Positions 50,367 to 60,577 of a stretch of DNA of 64,000 nucleotides are shown piece by piece. Made by a program: the position numbers and the translations under genes. The stretch is from Natronoglomus mannanivorans (GTDB lineage Archaea > Halobacteriota > Halobacteria > Halobacteriales > Natrialbaceae), in contig JAOPKB010000006.1 in the NCBI GenBank assembly GCA_025517485.1, positions 124,001 to 188,000 on the forward strand, written 5' to 3'. Under the pieces are notes generated by a model, which searched no databases, was not told the origin of the DNA, and saw nothing but the letters and a program-made list of their open reading frames with translations. Each line of letters starts with the position of its first letter. The first letter of the stretch is position 1.

Positions 50367-52523
50367 ATGGCGAGACACGAGCCATCAGACGACGGAGCGG
50401 AGAGTGCGGGAGAGGGACTGTCGCTGACACGGCGAACGGCGCTGGCGGCGCTGGGTGCCGGGACCGTCGGGGCCGCGCTGTCCGGGTCGGCGAGTGCGGA
50501 CCACACCGACGCCGGTGACGCGTCGACGCGCAAGTGGAACCAGCACATCGACGCTCAGGGCCACGATTTGTCGAATTTGCACGCACTCGAGGTCGGACAC
50601 GTCCACACGAACGCTCGAGACGCCGACGCGCTCGTCTGGGAGGACGACGAGGGGACCTACCACGTCGACGACGACGAGGACACGCTGTACAGCGGCGGGG
50701 ACTTCACCGAAGCGGTCCAGACGGCACTCGACAGCCTCACCGATGGCCGAACCACGAAAGAGACCGTCGTCGTCACCTGTTCCGGGACGGCGACCCCGCC
50801 GGAGGGCGGCCACTGGGAGGACGACGACGCGGCGATCGACGTCCCCAGTAACACGATCCTCGACCTTCGGGGCACCATCTACGTGGACGATACGTCCACG
50901 ACCGCGCTGCGAGCGCTCGACGCTGAGAACATCGAGATCCCCCGGCTGTCCGTCGAGGGCACCTGGTCGAGTCCGTTCTTCTTCCGGAGCGTCTCCAACC
51001 TCACAGTCGGCCACGTCGACCTCCGGGTCGACGAGGACGGCGAGGGAAGCGGGATCCGGATCGACGGCTTCGCCTACGGTCGCGGCGAGGACACGATCCG
51101 CTGTGAGGACATCCAGTTCGGCAGCGTTTACGTCGAGAACACGACCCACCACGCCTTCGAGACGTACGCGGTCGATCGCATTCAGGTCGGGCAGGTCATC
51201 GCGCGACGGACCTTCACCGGCGCCGGCGTGTTGCTCAACGACACGACGGACGCCACGGTCGGGGCGATCGTCGGCGAGGACATCGACTACCGCGAGGAGG
51301 AGGGCGAATCCGGAGGCTACGCCGCCTTCCGTGCCGCTAACGACGCCCACGACATCACCGTCGGGCAGGTCATCTGCCGTGGGGGTGCACGCGGGGTCTT
51401 CGGCGTCTCCGGCTCGCACAACATCACGATCGGCGAGGTAAACATCTCCGAGATGTTCGCCGGTGTCTTCATCGAGGACTGTCAGAACTTTACAATCAAC
51501 GGCGGCGTGGTCAAGAACTGCGACTGGGAGGCCGTCCGCATCCACTCGCGAAACGACTTCGGCCACGAACCGAGCAATGGCGTCACGATCAGCAACCTCC
51601 GGACCTACGACGACCGACCGGAGGACGAACGCGAGCAGTCTTACGGCATCTACGTCTCCGGCGATCAGACGTCGAACGTCCGTATCCTCAACTGCGACGT
51701 CCGCGAGGGCGGAACCGAGCAGAACATCCGCGTCGACGCCGACGAGACGATCCTCCACAACAACCACGGCGGCGGTCTCGCGGTCGGGACCGTCACGCTC
51801 GAGGGCGGCGCCGATCCCGCCGCGACCGTCGAGGACGTCAGTCCGTTCGGCTATCAGCAGCCGTCGCTCCGGGCTGACCCCGTCGAGGCGTCGGGCGCGA
51901 CGTTCGCGTACGATCACTACTTCGTCTGGAACGCCGACAGCGAGGCGTGGGATCTCCACTTCGAGTGGAAACACGACCCAGAGGAAGACGTCGACGTCCA
52001 GTACGTCGTCGACAACCCGCGAGCGAACCTCGGGACGGGCGACGCCGGACAGGAGACCGAACTGGTCGACGACCTCACGGAGGGGACCTACCGCGTGTCC
52101 TCGGAACTCAACGACGACGATATCGTGATGAGCGTCGACGACGAGGACGGACTCGCGGACGGTGCGAACGTCTACAACGAGACCGTCGGCGAGGCCGACG
52201 AACAACTGTGGGAAGTGACGGAACTCGAGGACGGTACCTACCGGATCGACGCGGCCGGTGGCGAGGACCTCGTGCTCGAGGCCGAGGACGGCGAGACGGG
52301 GACGGGAACGAACCTCGTGCTGGGCACGTGGGAGGATGCAGAGTACCAGCGATTCGAGGCCGTTCCGCGAAGCGACGTGGCCTACACGCTCGAGCCGGCA
52401 CACGCCGACCTCGCGGTCGACGTCTGGGAGGTCGATCCAGATCCGGGTGCGGATCTGCGCCACTGGACGCCGTCCGGCAGTAACAACCAGCTGTTCACGT
52501 TCCGCGATCCGGCTGAGGACTGA
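50367..52523 (+). CDS. Tat-exported right-handed beta-helix protein with ricin-type lectin domain (paralogue of the 1.5-kb gene)
   Basis: 718 residues from ATG 50367, preceded by an AATAAGATTA promoter-like element about 31 bases upstream; a further ATG at 50340 overlaps that element. Tat signal LSLTRRTALAALGAGTVGAA. A shared block follows (KWNQHIDAQGHDLSNLHALE, VGHVHTNARDADALVWEDDE). Then come a long beta-helix (NLTVGHVDLRV, DIQFGSVYVENTTHHAFETY, ATVGAIVGEDI, NITIGEVNISEM, NFTINGGVVKNC), a short linker domain and a ricin-type trefoil ending NQLFTFRDPAED. Domain order equals that of the 1.5-kb protein. The fold suggests pectin binding or cleavage outside the cell, but no catalytic residues can be assigned. 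Confidence 0.8.
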   Translation: MARHEPSDDGAESAGEGLSLTRRTALAALGAGTVGAALSGSASADHTDAGDASTRKWNQHIDAQGHDLSNLHALEVGHVHTNARDADALVWEDDEGTYHVDDDEDTLYSGGDFTEAVQTALDSLTDGRTTKETVVVTCSGTATPPEGGHWEDDDAAIDVPSNTILDLRGTIYVDDTSTTALRALDAENIEIPRLSVEGTWSSPFFFRSVSNLTVGHVDLRVDEDGEGSGIRIDGFAYGRGEDTIRCEDIQFGSVYVENTTHHAFETYAVDRIQVGQVIARRTFTGAGVLLNDTTDATVGAIVGEDIDYREEEGESGGYAAFRAANDAHDITVGQVICRGGARGVFGVSGSHNITIGEVNISEMFAGVFIEDCQNFTINGGVVKNCDWEAVRIHSRNDFGHEPSNGVTISNLRTYDDRPEDEREQSYGIYVSGDQTSNVRILNCDVREGGTEQNIRVDADETILHNNHGGGLAVGTVTLEGGADPAATVEDVSPFGYQQPSLRADPVEASGATFAYDHYFVWNADSEAWDLHFEWKHDPEEDVDVQYVVDNPRANLGTGDAGQETELVDDLTEGTYRVSSELNDDDIVMSVDDEDGLADGANVYNETVGEADEQLWEVTELEDGTYRIDAAGGEDLVLEAEDGETGTGTNLVLGTWEDAEYQRFEAVPRSDVAYTLEPAHADLAVDVWEVDPDPGADLRHWTPSGSNNQLFTFRDPAED

Positions 52524-52566
52524 TCGAGTCCAGCCGCCATCGTGACCGTGGGTGTACCCCTCGGTC

Positions 52567-52601
52567 GTTTTCTGATCGGCCGGCTGTTTCTCTTTTGCTG
52601 T
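52567..52601 (+). terminator. T-rich terminator region after the beta-helix/lectin gene
   Basis: GTTTTC and TGTTTCTCTTTTGC runs occur 45-75 bases after the stop codon at 52523. Confidence 0.4.
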
Positions 52602-52710
52602 CGGTTACGCGTCCGAGTGACTCGAGAAAGCGATCACTTGACGGGACACGTCACGAGCGGTCGGTTTCGAGACCGGTCTCGAGACGGATCACCATCGTAT
52701 CCGAAGCCGC

Positions 52711-52917
52711 TCAGTCCGGCCGGAACGGATCGAACGGGTCCCAGTCGAAGTAGAAGAACGAACTGATGATCGCCATCGCTGCGAGGAGGTGAATCGCGGC
52801 GAGGACGGTGATGACGAACGTCGCCGAATCGGTCTCGACGAACGCGACCGACGCGCCGAGAAACAGCAACAAGAGGACGCAGACGATCATGATCCCTTTC
52901 CAGAATTGCAGGTTCAT
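52711..52917 (-). CDS. Small two-segment membrane protein, unknown function
   Basis: 68 residues with two hydrophobic helices (IMIVCVLLLLFLGASVAFV and FVITVLAAIHLLAAMAIISS) and a short C-terminal tail FDWDPFDPFRPD. A TATA-like GTTTATGTG lies 27 bases before the ATG (minus strand, 52940-52948), supporting expression of this small gene. Convergent with the beta-helix gene and divergent from the GH51 gene. No family recognised. Confidence 0.65.
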   Translation of the reverse strand: MNLQFWKGIMIVCVLLLLFLGASVAFVETDSATFVITVLAAIHLLAAMAIISSFFYFDWDPFDPFRPD

Positions 52918-53058
52918 AGTATCTCATAGGCACGTAAATCACATAAACGCTTGTGACGAATTCGGACCGCGAAGGGGGCACCGGGGTCCTCGAACGGGGC
53001 CGCGTCGAGCGATGCCGCCCGCCCGAAGCTATTTCGCGGTCGGTACGTATGTCGGCGT

Positions 53059-55254
53059 ATGACCGAAGCGAACGAGCGTCCGGTTCGGATCGACGTCGCG
53101 GCCGATCGAGCGGGAGCGTGGACGATCGATCCGAACCTGTTCGGACGGTTCGCCGAGCACATCGGCGGCGCGATGTATCCGGGCGTGGTCGAGAACTACG
53201 TTACCAACGGCACGTTCGACGTGTGGAACGCCTCGAGCGACCGGGCGGGCGGTCCCTTCGCCGACGTCGAATCCCCCGAGGGCGTCGCCTATCCCTGGGA
53301 GCTCGCGACGGTCGCCGGCGACGTGCACCTCGAGCGGCCCGTCGGTGGTGTCCGCGGCCGGGACCACTGCGAGGAAGACGCGCTCGTCGAGGGTGTCGAG
53401 GTACCGGAGGGTCACCGACTCGAGCCGTCGGGGCCGGTCGAGTCGCGCTACCAGCGAGTCGACCTCGACGGCGAGGGCGAGGGCGGCGTCGGTCAGCGCC
53501 TCGCCCTCCCGGACCGCAGAGCGTCCTCGTTCGAGGTCGGTCTCTCCGTCCGAGGCGACGTCTCCGAGTGCGCCGTCGCCCTCGAGACGCCCGAAGGTGA
53601 CGCGCTCGCACGCGAGCGCGTTCCCGTCTCGAACGGGTGGGTGCGCCACGAGGTCGCGCTGACGCTCGAGGCGGAGAGCCCAGAGCGGTACGCGGACCCC
53701 CGCTACGGGGTGGTGGTCTTGACGATCACGGCGGCCGGCGAGGGGACCCTCGACGTCGACTGGGTGACGCTCGTTCCGGGGGACGCCGTCGAGGGCAAGT
53801 TCAACCCGGAGACGGTGGACGCGCTTCGGCAGGCCGACGTGACGACCCTCCGGTGGCCGGGCGGCAACTACGCCAGCCAATATCGGTGGCGAAACGGCGT
53901 CGGACCGGTGTCCGAGCGCCCGGTCGTTCCGGTGGCCAACTGGGGCGGCCTCGACCAGAACTCCCTCGGGACGAACGAGTGGCTGCGCTTTTGTGACCTC
54001 GTGGACGCCGAACCCTACCTCACGGTCCCCGTCTGGTCGGCCGCGGGTCCCGAGGAAGCCGCCGCGTGGGTCGAGTACGTCAACGGCGACACGGACACCG
54101 AGTACGGGGCGCTGCGGGCCGAACACGGCTACGAGGAGCCCTGGGACGTCACCTACTGGGGCGTCGGCAACGAGGTCTGGGGCCACTGGCAGATCGGCCG
54201 CACCGACGCCGACGACTACGCCGAACGCTACCGCGAGTACCGCGAGGCGATGTGCGCGGTCGATCCCGAGATCGAGGTCGACGCCTGCGGGATCGACCCC
54301 TGGTTCACGCACGTCCACGACGGCACCTGCGAGGGCGTCACGCTCCCCGCCGAGGGCGGCGAACCGCCGGTCTGGAACGAGCGCCTCTTCGAGGGGGCCG
54401 CCGAGGCGATCGACGGCCTCGACGTCCACCGCTACACCGAGGGGATCAGCTCCCACACGAGCGAACCGGGCGCACGGGAGGCGTGGCTCGAGGCGAACGA
54501 CGAGACGCCGCTTGGCTACGTCGAGTGCCTGATCAACGACCCCGCTTCCTGGGACGACATGTTCGACGAGGTGCGCGCGCTCGCGGCCAACCACGGCGTC
54601 GAGGACCTCCGGCTCACCTTCGGCGAGTGGGGGCTACGGGCGAACGCGATCGAGGAGGGATGGCCGCTCGCGGCCCGCGGAACGATGGCCCACGCCGTCT
54701 TCGCGGCCCGCGCACTCTGCTCACTCTTGCGCAACGGCGAAGACGTCGACCTCGCCCACTGGACGGATTTCTCGGGGTACGTCCACCCCTCCCCCCGCGG
54801 CGGGTCGGCCGACCACCTCGGCGCTCGTTTCTTCGCGATGGTCGCGGGTGCAATGGACGAAACCGACGAGGAGTGGTACCTCCTCGAGACCGCCGTGTCG
54901 GGGAGCCCGATCCGCGAGCGGCCGGCGACCGGCGTCTCGATCCCCGAGGGGGAGCTCCCCCTGATCGACGCGGTGACGGTCGGGACGGACGGGCCGGATC
55001 CGCAGCTAGTGACGGTCCTCGCGAACGGATCGCTCGAGCAGGCGGCGACGGTCGCGATCGAGTTCCAGGACGGCGTCGAGGTGCAGGCGCTCGAGGGTCG
55101 CCTCTACGCCGCCGCGGACGGCGATCCGTTCGTGCGGGGCGGTGAGGGTGAGAGCTACGAAATCGAGACGATCGAGACCGGCGACGGCTCTGCCCTCGAG
55201 GTCGCGATGCCGCCGGCGTCGGTAGCGGTTCTCGAGCGGACGCCGTCGAAGTAA
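53059..55254 (+). CDS. GH51 alpha-L-arabinofuranosidase
   Basis: 731 residues, no signal peptide. NLFGRFAEHIGGAMYPGVVE at the N-terminus and LRWPGGNYASQYRWRNGVGP are family hallmarks. The acid/base is E372 (YWGVGNEVWG) and the nucleophile E523 (LTFGEWGLRAN). A carbohydrate-binding-like insertion occupies about 80-235, and the C-terminal beta-sandwich begins near 620. GH51 enzymes remove alpha-L-arabinofuranosyl residues from arabinan or arabinogalactan side chains of pectin, here presumably on imported fragments. Convergent with the GH106-like gene (43 bases between stops). Strongly acidic composition, like its neighbours. Confidence 0.9.
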   Translation: MTEANERPVRIDVAADRAGAWTIDPNLFGRFAEHIGGAMYPGVVENYVTNGTFDVWNASSDRAGGPFADVESPEGVAYPWELATVAGDVHLERPVGGVRGRDHCEEDALVEGVEVPEGHRLEPSGPVESRYQRVDLDGEGEGGVGQRLALPDRRASSFEVGLSVRGDVSECAVALETPEGDALARERVPVSNGWVRHEVALTLEAESPERYADPRYGVVVLTITAAGEGTLDVDWVTLVPGDAVEGKFNPETVDALRQADVTTLRWPGGNYASQYRWRNGVGPVSERPVVPVANWGGLDQNSLGTNEWLRFCDLVDAEPYLTVPVWSAAGPEEAAAWVEYVNGDTDTEYGALRAEHGYEEPWDVTYWGVGNEVWGHWQIGRTDADDYAERYREYREAMCAVDPEIEVDACGIDPWFTHVHDGTCEGVTLPAEGGEPPVWNERLFEGAAEAIDGLDVHRYTEGISSHTSEPGAREAWLEANDETPLGYVECLINDPASWDDMFDEVRALAANHGVEDLRLTFGEWGLRANAIEEGWPLAARGTMAHAVFAARALCSLLRNGEDVDLAHWTDFSGYVHPSPRGGSADHLGARFFAMVAGAMDETDEEWYLLETAVSGSPIRERPATGVSIPEGELPLIDAVTVGTDGPDPQLVTVLANGSLEQAATVAIEFQDGVEVQALEGRLYAAADGDPFVRGGEGESYEIETIETGDGSALEVAMPPASVAVLERTPSK

Positions 55255-55297
55255 GAGTAAGCGGGGAGAGGGACGATAACGCGAAGGAGGGACCCGC

Positions 55298-58200
55298 TCA
55301 GTCCTCGAGCGCGATCGTGACGCCGCGTTCGGTCCGGAGTTCCACGGGACCGAACAGGCCAGAGCGGCGCTGGCCCTCGTAGGCGTAGCGCGTCGGCGTC
55401 TCGGCCGCGAAGTGGTTCGCGATCGTGTTCGCGACCCGCACCTCGAGAGAGAGGTCGTCCAGCGGTTCCCCGTCGGCGTCGGTCGCCGCGTCGGTCAGGT
55501 CGACATCGTACGGTTCCGAGAAGACCGTGCCGACGCGCTCGCCGTCGGCGAGGACGGCTGCGGAGACGCCGACATCGCCGAGGTCGAGGACGAGGCGGTC
55601 GCCAGCCTCGAGATCGAGGTCGAGATCGGAAACCGCGAGCGTCCGCCGGTAGACGCCGATTCCCGAGTACTCCTGCAGGCCGAGATCGCACCAGTCGCCG
55701 GTCGCGACTTCGACGGGGGCCGTCTCGAACTCGACGGGACCGTCCCACCGCGCGCCGCCGGGGGCGCCGGCGGCCTCGCTGCGGACGATCACGGTCGCCG
55801 GCCCCTCGAGGGGAGTCTCGAGGTCGACGTGGTCGTCGCTCACGTCGCGTTCCTCGCCGTCGATCCAGACGCGCAGGTCGCCCGCGACCGGGAGCGAGAA
55901 GCCGGTCGCGCCGACCGGCGCCTCGAAGCGGAACCAGTCGACGCGCTCGGAGAGCCACGGGAAGGCGTCGAACGCGAGGGCGGGTTCGGTTTCGCCCTCG
56001 CTCTCGCCCTCACCGTCCTCGTGGAACCAGCGAAGCCGCGGCACGTACGACATGTCTCGCTCGCGGGCGGTCGCCGGCAGCGGCTCGAAGACGACGTGCG
56101 TCTGGGTCTCGGGTTCGACTACGATCTGTACCTGTACCGGCGTCGACCCGGCCGGGAGGTCGACCTCGAGTGTCCCGGGTTCGTCGGCTGCGACGGGAAC
56201 GCGCTCGCCGTCGACCAGGAGGGCGTCGATGCCGGCGCCGTGGTGGCAGGCGACGCGCTCGCCGGTCCCGGAAACGGTGGTCCAGAAGTGGGTCGGCTCG
56301 TCCCCGGCGACGAGGAAGTCGTCGCTCAGCACGCCGTTGAACCCGTGGTCGTCGGGGTGGGTGCCCGGTTTACCGATCTCGGTCGAGAACTCGTAGGGCT
56401 CCCAGCCGTCGACCGATTCGGGCGGCGTCGCTACCGTGTCGGGGTCCGCCTCGCCAGTTCGACTCCAGAAGTAGGGACCGTAGGTGACTCGAGTGGATTC
56501 CCAGCCGTCGCTCGACTCGGAACCGGCCGCCGACTCGTGCCATCCCGCTTCGAGGCCGTCGGTCCGTTCGCCGGAGCCTGCGTGTTCCGACCGGTGCTCG
56601 AACTCCTTGACCTCGGCGCCGATCGAGTCCTCGCTCGCGGGGTAGCGGACGTCGCCCCACCGATTGTCGAGCGTCGGTTCGAGTTCGAACGTCCAGCCGT
56701 CCTCGAGTGCCACGGGATCGGGGACGTCGACGGACTCGCTCTCGGCTGCGCGGACCTCACTCCCGACGTCGACGGTCGCCTCGTGGGTTCCCGACTCAGC
56801 CGCGTAGCCGGAGACGCGGATCCCGTCGTCAGTTTCGAGGCCCGCGATCGCCTCGAGTGTCGTCTCGGTGACGCTCGCGCCGATCGCACTCCCGCCGTCG
56901 AATCCGAGCACGTGGAACTCGTGGGGCGCGAACTCGAGTTCGAGCGTCGTGTACTCGCCTTGCTGGTCGAAGGCGTAGATCGGTTCGACCGTCCCACTCT
57001 GCACGTCCCATCGCTCCGGACGACCGGCCGCCCGGAGGTCGATCTCGAGCGTCCGCGCCTCGTCACAGGTGTTCAACAGGAGGTAGATGTCCTGATCGTC
57101 GACCCGCTGGTGGATGTGGTAGACGTCGTCGGGGGCGTGGACGTCGCGGTCGACGTACCGGTCGAGGACGGACGCGAGGCCGTCGACCTCGTCGGCGAGG
57201 ATGGCGACGCCGTCGCCGCGTTCGGAGACGATCTGCTCGTCGGATCCGGACCCGTCTCGCCACCGCTCGAGCCCGTCGCCGAAGATCCGCTCGAGCAGCG
57301 CCTCGAGGCGCTCGTCGTCCGCGCCGGCTTCGACCGTCGCCGTCGGGAGTCGACCGATCGAGAGCACTGTCCCGCCATCGTCGACGAGGTCGGCCGCGGT
57401 CTCGAGGACGTCCCGTCGGACGGTGCTCACGGGCCCGAGGACGAGGACGTCGGTCGTCCGGCCGGCGACGGCGAGCTGACCGTTCGCGACGTGGCCGTCC
57501 CGCAGCGTCTCGCGATCGACGAACAGCAGGTCGCCGACGCCGGTGTAGAGGTCCTCGGCGATCTCTCGCGTGCGCTCGTCGATCTCGGTAGCCTCGTCCT
57601 CGAGTTCGGGCTGGTGGTGGCCGCCCGGGCCGTCGACCTCGATGTCGCCGCCGGCCAGTCGGTGGGCCTGGACGGACGTGATCGGGTAGACCATTGCGAG
57701 GTCGACGACCGTCTCGCCCTGGCTACAGAGGTACATGAGCCGGGTGACGGCGTCGTTGAACGCGTCCATCTGCTCCCAGTAGGGCTGGCGGAAGTGGGTG
57801 TCCGGCGGCGCGTGTTCGTACCAACCGCCGAGGGTCGCGTAGTAGAGGCCGTGTTTGTTGTAATGGTCGAGGCCGTAGCAGGCGTTCTCCGCGATCGCCG
57901 CGAAGTGGAGGTCGAGCGGGAACCCCCAGCCGGTCGTGTGGAGCAACTCGCCCCAGACGCGGTCCCGGTCGTAACAGGCCGCGATCGACGACGCCAGTTT
58001 CCCGTCGAAGAAGTTGCGCGTGCCGACGCCCTCGAAGGCGCCGCCGTCGTCGTAGCCCGGCTCCTGGAACCACCGCATCGTCCGCATGTAGTCGCCGTAC
58101 TCGGTCGCGTGCTCCGTGAGATCGTTTCGACCCCAGTTGTCGTGGGCGAACCGCAACCCTCTGCGCTCGTGCCACTCGTGGAGGGGTCGGAACCAGTTCT

Positions 58201-59185
58201 CCTCGAGCACCGTCACGACCACGTCGTAGTAACGCGTCCGGACGGCGCGCGTTTCGGGCCCGCAGTCCTCGAACAGCGCGATCAGCTTCGATTCGGGGTC
58301 CTCGCCCCACTCGGCCCGGTAGCGGTCGACGACGCGCTCGTCGCAGGGGATCGTTCCCTGCAGGATGTAGAGTTCGTCCTGAAAGGTGCCGACGATGGGA
58401 TCGCCGAGGTCGTCACCGAACCGCTTGACGTACTCGCCGTAGTGGAGTTCGAGGATGCGGTCGACGACGTCTCGAGTCGTCCGACACAGCCCCTCGGGAC
58501 GGTAGCCGATGGCGGCGACGTGGTACGTTTCGGCCTCGGAGTTCGCGTCGGCGTTCGGTGCGGTCCACTCGAACCCGCCCTCCGCGACCTCCTCGCCGCA
58601 CTCATAGCCGGATTCGGCCTCGAGGTCGATTGCGTTCTCGAGGTCGAGTCGCTCGTCGTCGGCGGATCGGTCACTGTCGTCGGCCGCGACCGGATACGCC
58701 GCGATCGACAGCGGCGTGAACGACTCGGGGAACTCGAGTGCGGCCGTCTCGCCGGCCTCGACGTCCGCGGAGACGCGGTCGAGGACGTGGCCCTGGAACT
58801 CGGGGTGATCGTCGATCTCGTCCTCGACGTGGTTCTGCCAGTAGCGCTTCCACTGGGGTGGGCTGTGGTGGTAGGTCAGGTCGTGGATCCACAGCGCCAT
58901 GCCCAGCCGGTCGCACTCGGCGACCGTGTGGGCCATGTACTCCCACCACTCCTCGGAGAAGTACGGTGTCTGGGGCCCCTCGGGGGAGCCGTGGGGGTAC
59001 TTCTGTTCGAAGCAGACCGCCTCGACGCCCTTCTCTTTGAGGGTCTCGAGCTGTTCGGTGATCCGGTCCTCGCTCAGTTCGTCGCCGTCCCACCACCAGA
59101 ACGGGACGTTGCCGTACTCGGTCGCCGGCGGGGATCGAAAGCCGGCGCGGAGCGTGCTCGGCTCTCGATCGTGCTCTGTCGCCAT
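55298..59185 (-). CDS. GH106-like alpha-L-rhamnosidase family protein
   Basis: 1,295 residues from ATG 59185. The N-terminus (LRAGFRSPPATEYGNVPFWW then WDGDELSEDRITEQLETLKE) is the GH106 start, followed by a barrel region with KGVEAVCFEQKYPHG and LRFAHDNWGRND. Long beta-domains follow, and the C-terminus (LQEYSGIGVYRRTLAVSDLD; LDLGDVGVSAAVLADGERVG; RVANTIANHFAAE; RSGLFGPVELR) is the typical GH106 jelly-roll end. GH106 enzymes release alpha-L-rhamnose, including from RG-II and other pectins. No export signal. The frame continues to 59290, but the inner ATG suits the family start. Second rhamnosidase of the window, unrelated to the GH78 enzyme. Confidence 0.7.
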   Translation of the reverse strand: MATEHDREPSTLRAGFRSPPATEYGNVPFWWWDGDELSEDRITEQLETLKEKGVEAVCFEQKYPHGSPEGPQTPYFSEEWWEYMAHTVAECDRLGMALWIHDLTYHHSPPQWKRYWQNHVEDEIDDHPEFQGHVLDRVSADVEAGETAALEFPESFTPLSIAAYPVAADDSDRSADDERLDLENAIDLEAESGYECGEEVAEGGFEWTAPNADANSEAETYHVAAIGYRPEGLCRTTRDVVDRILELHYGEYVKRFGDDLGDPIVGTFQDELYILQGTIPCDERVVDRYRAEWGEDPESKLIALFEDCGPETRAVRTRYYDVVVTVLEENWFRPLHEWHERRGLRFAHDNWGRNDLTEHATEYGDYMRTMRWFQEPGYDDGGAFEGVGTRNFFDGKLASSIAACYDRDRVWGELLHTTGWGFPLDLHFAAIAENACYGLDHYNKHGLYYATLGGWYEHAPPDTHFRQPYWEQMDAFNDAVTRLMYLCSQGETVVDLAMVYPITSVQAHRLAGGDIEVDGPGGHHQPELEDEATEIDERTREIAEDLYTGVGDLLFVDRETLRDGHVANGQLAVAGRTTDVLVLGPVSTVRRDVLETAADLVDDGGTVLSIGRLPTATVEAGADDERLEALLERIFGDGLERWRDGSGSDEQIVSERGDGVAILADEVDGLASVLDRYVDRDVHAPDDVYHIHQRVDDQDIYLLLNTCDEARTLEIDLRAAGRPERWDVQSGTVEPIYAFDQQGEYTTLELEFAPHEFHVLGFDGGSAIGASVTETTLEAIAGLETDDGIRVSGYAAESGTHEATVDVGSEVRAAESESVDVPDPVALEDGWTFELEPTLDNRWGDVRYPASEDSIGAEVKEFEHRSEHAGSGERTDGLEAGWHESAAGSESSDGWESTRVTYGPYFWSRTGEADPDTVATPPESVDGWEPYEFSTEIGKPGTHPDDHGFNGVLSDDFLVAGDEPTHFWTTVSGTGERVACHHGAGIDALLVDGERVPVAADEPGTLEVDLPAGSTPVQVQIVVEPETQTHVVFEPLPATARERDMSYVPRLRWFHEDGEGESEGETEPALAFDAFPWLSERVDWFRFEAPVGATGFSLPVAGDLRVWIDGEERDVSDDHVDLETPLEGPATVIVRSEAAGAPGGARWDGPVEFETAPVEVATGDWCDLGLQEYSGIGVYRRTLAVSDLDLDLEAGDRLVLDLGDVGVSAAVLADGERVGTVFSEPYDVDLTDAATDADGEPLDDLSLEVRVANTIANHFAAETPTRYAYEGQRRSGLFGPVELRTERGVTIALED

Positions 59186-59299
59186 GCCCACCATCGGGTG
59201 ACGGGGATACTTAGAGATACCTGATGTGGTGGCGTTCTCCGGTTCGTTCGTGGCCCCGCCATCTCGGCGACGACCTCCGCTCCCGTCCATTTCCGCCCG

Positions 59300-60577
59300 T
59301 CACTCCGAGGGCTCCGCTGAAGCCACCTCGGGATCGTCCCGCCCCTCGTAACTCTCCGTGACTCTCGTCGCCACGAGCACCGTCGCAACGATCGAGACGG
59401 TGCTGATGACGACGAACGACGTCGGATAGTCGGTGAGCGTCGCCAGCGCACCCACCACGAGCGGCCCGACGACGCCGCCCGCGCCACGGGCGGTCGACCG
59501 GAGGCCGATCAGCTCAGATTCGCGCTCGAGCGGCGCGACGTCGCTGATGAAGGCGATCGTCCCGATCGTCAGCGCCGAGAAGGTGACCGCGTGGACGACG
59601 AACGCGAGCGCGCTGAGCCCGAGTCGAGCGGAGAACGCGGTTGGAATCGTCGCTCCGACGAGCAAGAGTGCTTGCCCGGCCGCGCCGCCGATCCCGAGAA
59701 CGATGAGGTGCTTGCGACCGATGGCATCGGACAGGCGGCCGAAGCCGTACATCGCGACCGTCCGGATCGTCGGGCTGACCGCGAGGACGGCGCCCATCAG
59801 GAACTCGGTGAGCCCGACAGTCTGGGTGAGATAGACCGGGATCACCGCCGACACGCCCTTCTGGGTCATGTTTCGCAGGAAGAGCCCGACGTAGAGCCAG
59901 CCGAGGCCGTGGCCGTCCGGGAAGCCGCTGCGAACCGATCGCGGCGCGAAGCGCCGCCGGAACTCCCCGCGGAAGCGTTCTATCGTCGCCGGCTCGTCGG
60001 GGGCCGGCGTCGGATCCGTGATCAGTAGTGCCAGCGCCGTCGAGACGAGTCCGACGACGACGATGACGAGGTAGAGCTGGTTCGGGAAGAGCAACCCCAG
60101 CAGGTAGCCGACGAGCAGCTGGCCGACGATGTCGCCGACCGACTCCGCGCTGGTGTAGAAGCCGATCGCTCGCCCGCGGCCGTGGGTTCCGCCCGATTCG
60201 CTGACGATCGTCAACATCGTCGACTGAAAGCCCGCGACGAACACGGCGAACAGTCCGCGGGAGGCGATCTCGAGCCACACCGGGTTCGCCACGGTCAGCG
60301 GGGCGATGGCGAGCACCGTTCCAAGGGAGGTTCCCACGACGACGGCTTTTCGGCGACCGGTGATGTCCGCGATCGCACCCCAGACCGGAGCGAACACCAG
60401 CAGTCCGAGCGAGAAGACGGCGAAGGCCAGCGAGACGAGAAACGGCGACCCCTCGAGGCCAATGTAGTAGGCGACCGACGTCCCGAACAGGGCCCCCGCA
60501 GTGATGTGGCTGATCGCGATAACGACCAGCACTGCGAGTTGACGTCTCCGCGCGGCCGGATCGAGGGTCGCGGTCAC
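59300..60577 (-). CDS. Major facilitator superfamily transporter
   Basis: 425 residues with about 12 membrane segments. It starts with GTG and MTATLDPAARRRQLAVLVVI. The MFS loop motif after the second helix is GAIADITGRRKAVVVG, mirrored by GRLSDAIGRKHLIVLG in the second half. No substrate is indicated; next to rhamnosidases it may move rhamnose, a uronic acid or another monosaccharide, in or out. The start codon overlaps by 4 bases the stop of a doubtful upstream frame. The GH106-like gene follows on the same strand, 114 bases downstream, so the two may share a transcript. Confidence 0.85.
   Translation of the reverse strand: MTATLDPAARRRQLAVLVVIAISHITAGALFGTSVAYYIGLEGSPFLVSLAFAVFSLGLLVFAPVWGAIADITGRRKAVVVGTSLGTVLAIAPLTVANPVWLEIASRGLFAVFVAGFQSTMLTIVSESGGTHGRGRAIGFYTSAESVGDIVGQLLVGYLLGLLFPNQLYLVIVVVGLVSTALALLITDPTPAPDEPATIERFRGEFRRRFAPRSVRSGFPDGHGLGWLYVGLFLRNMTQKGVSAVIPVYLTQTVGLTEFLMGAVLAVSPTIRTVAMYGFGRLSDAIGRKHLIVLGIGGAAGQALLLVGATIPTAFSARLGLSALAFVVHAVTFSALTIGTIAFISDVAPLERESELIGLRSTARGAGGVVGPLVVGALATLTDYPTSFVVISTVSIVATVLVATRVTESYEGRDDPEVASAEPSE

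Noticed and set aside
55412..59224. Very long plus-strand frame (1,270 codons) opposite the GH106-like gene
   Set aside because: It is the antisense shadow of a real GC-rich gene; the product has no family motifs, whereas the minus strand has clear GH106 features. The same holds for long antisense frames opposite the SBP, beta-helix and GH2 genes.
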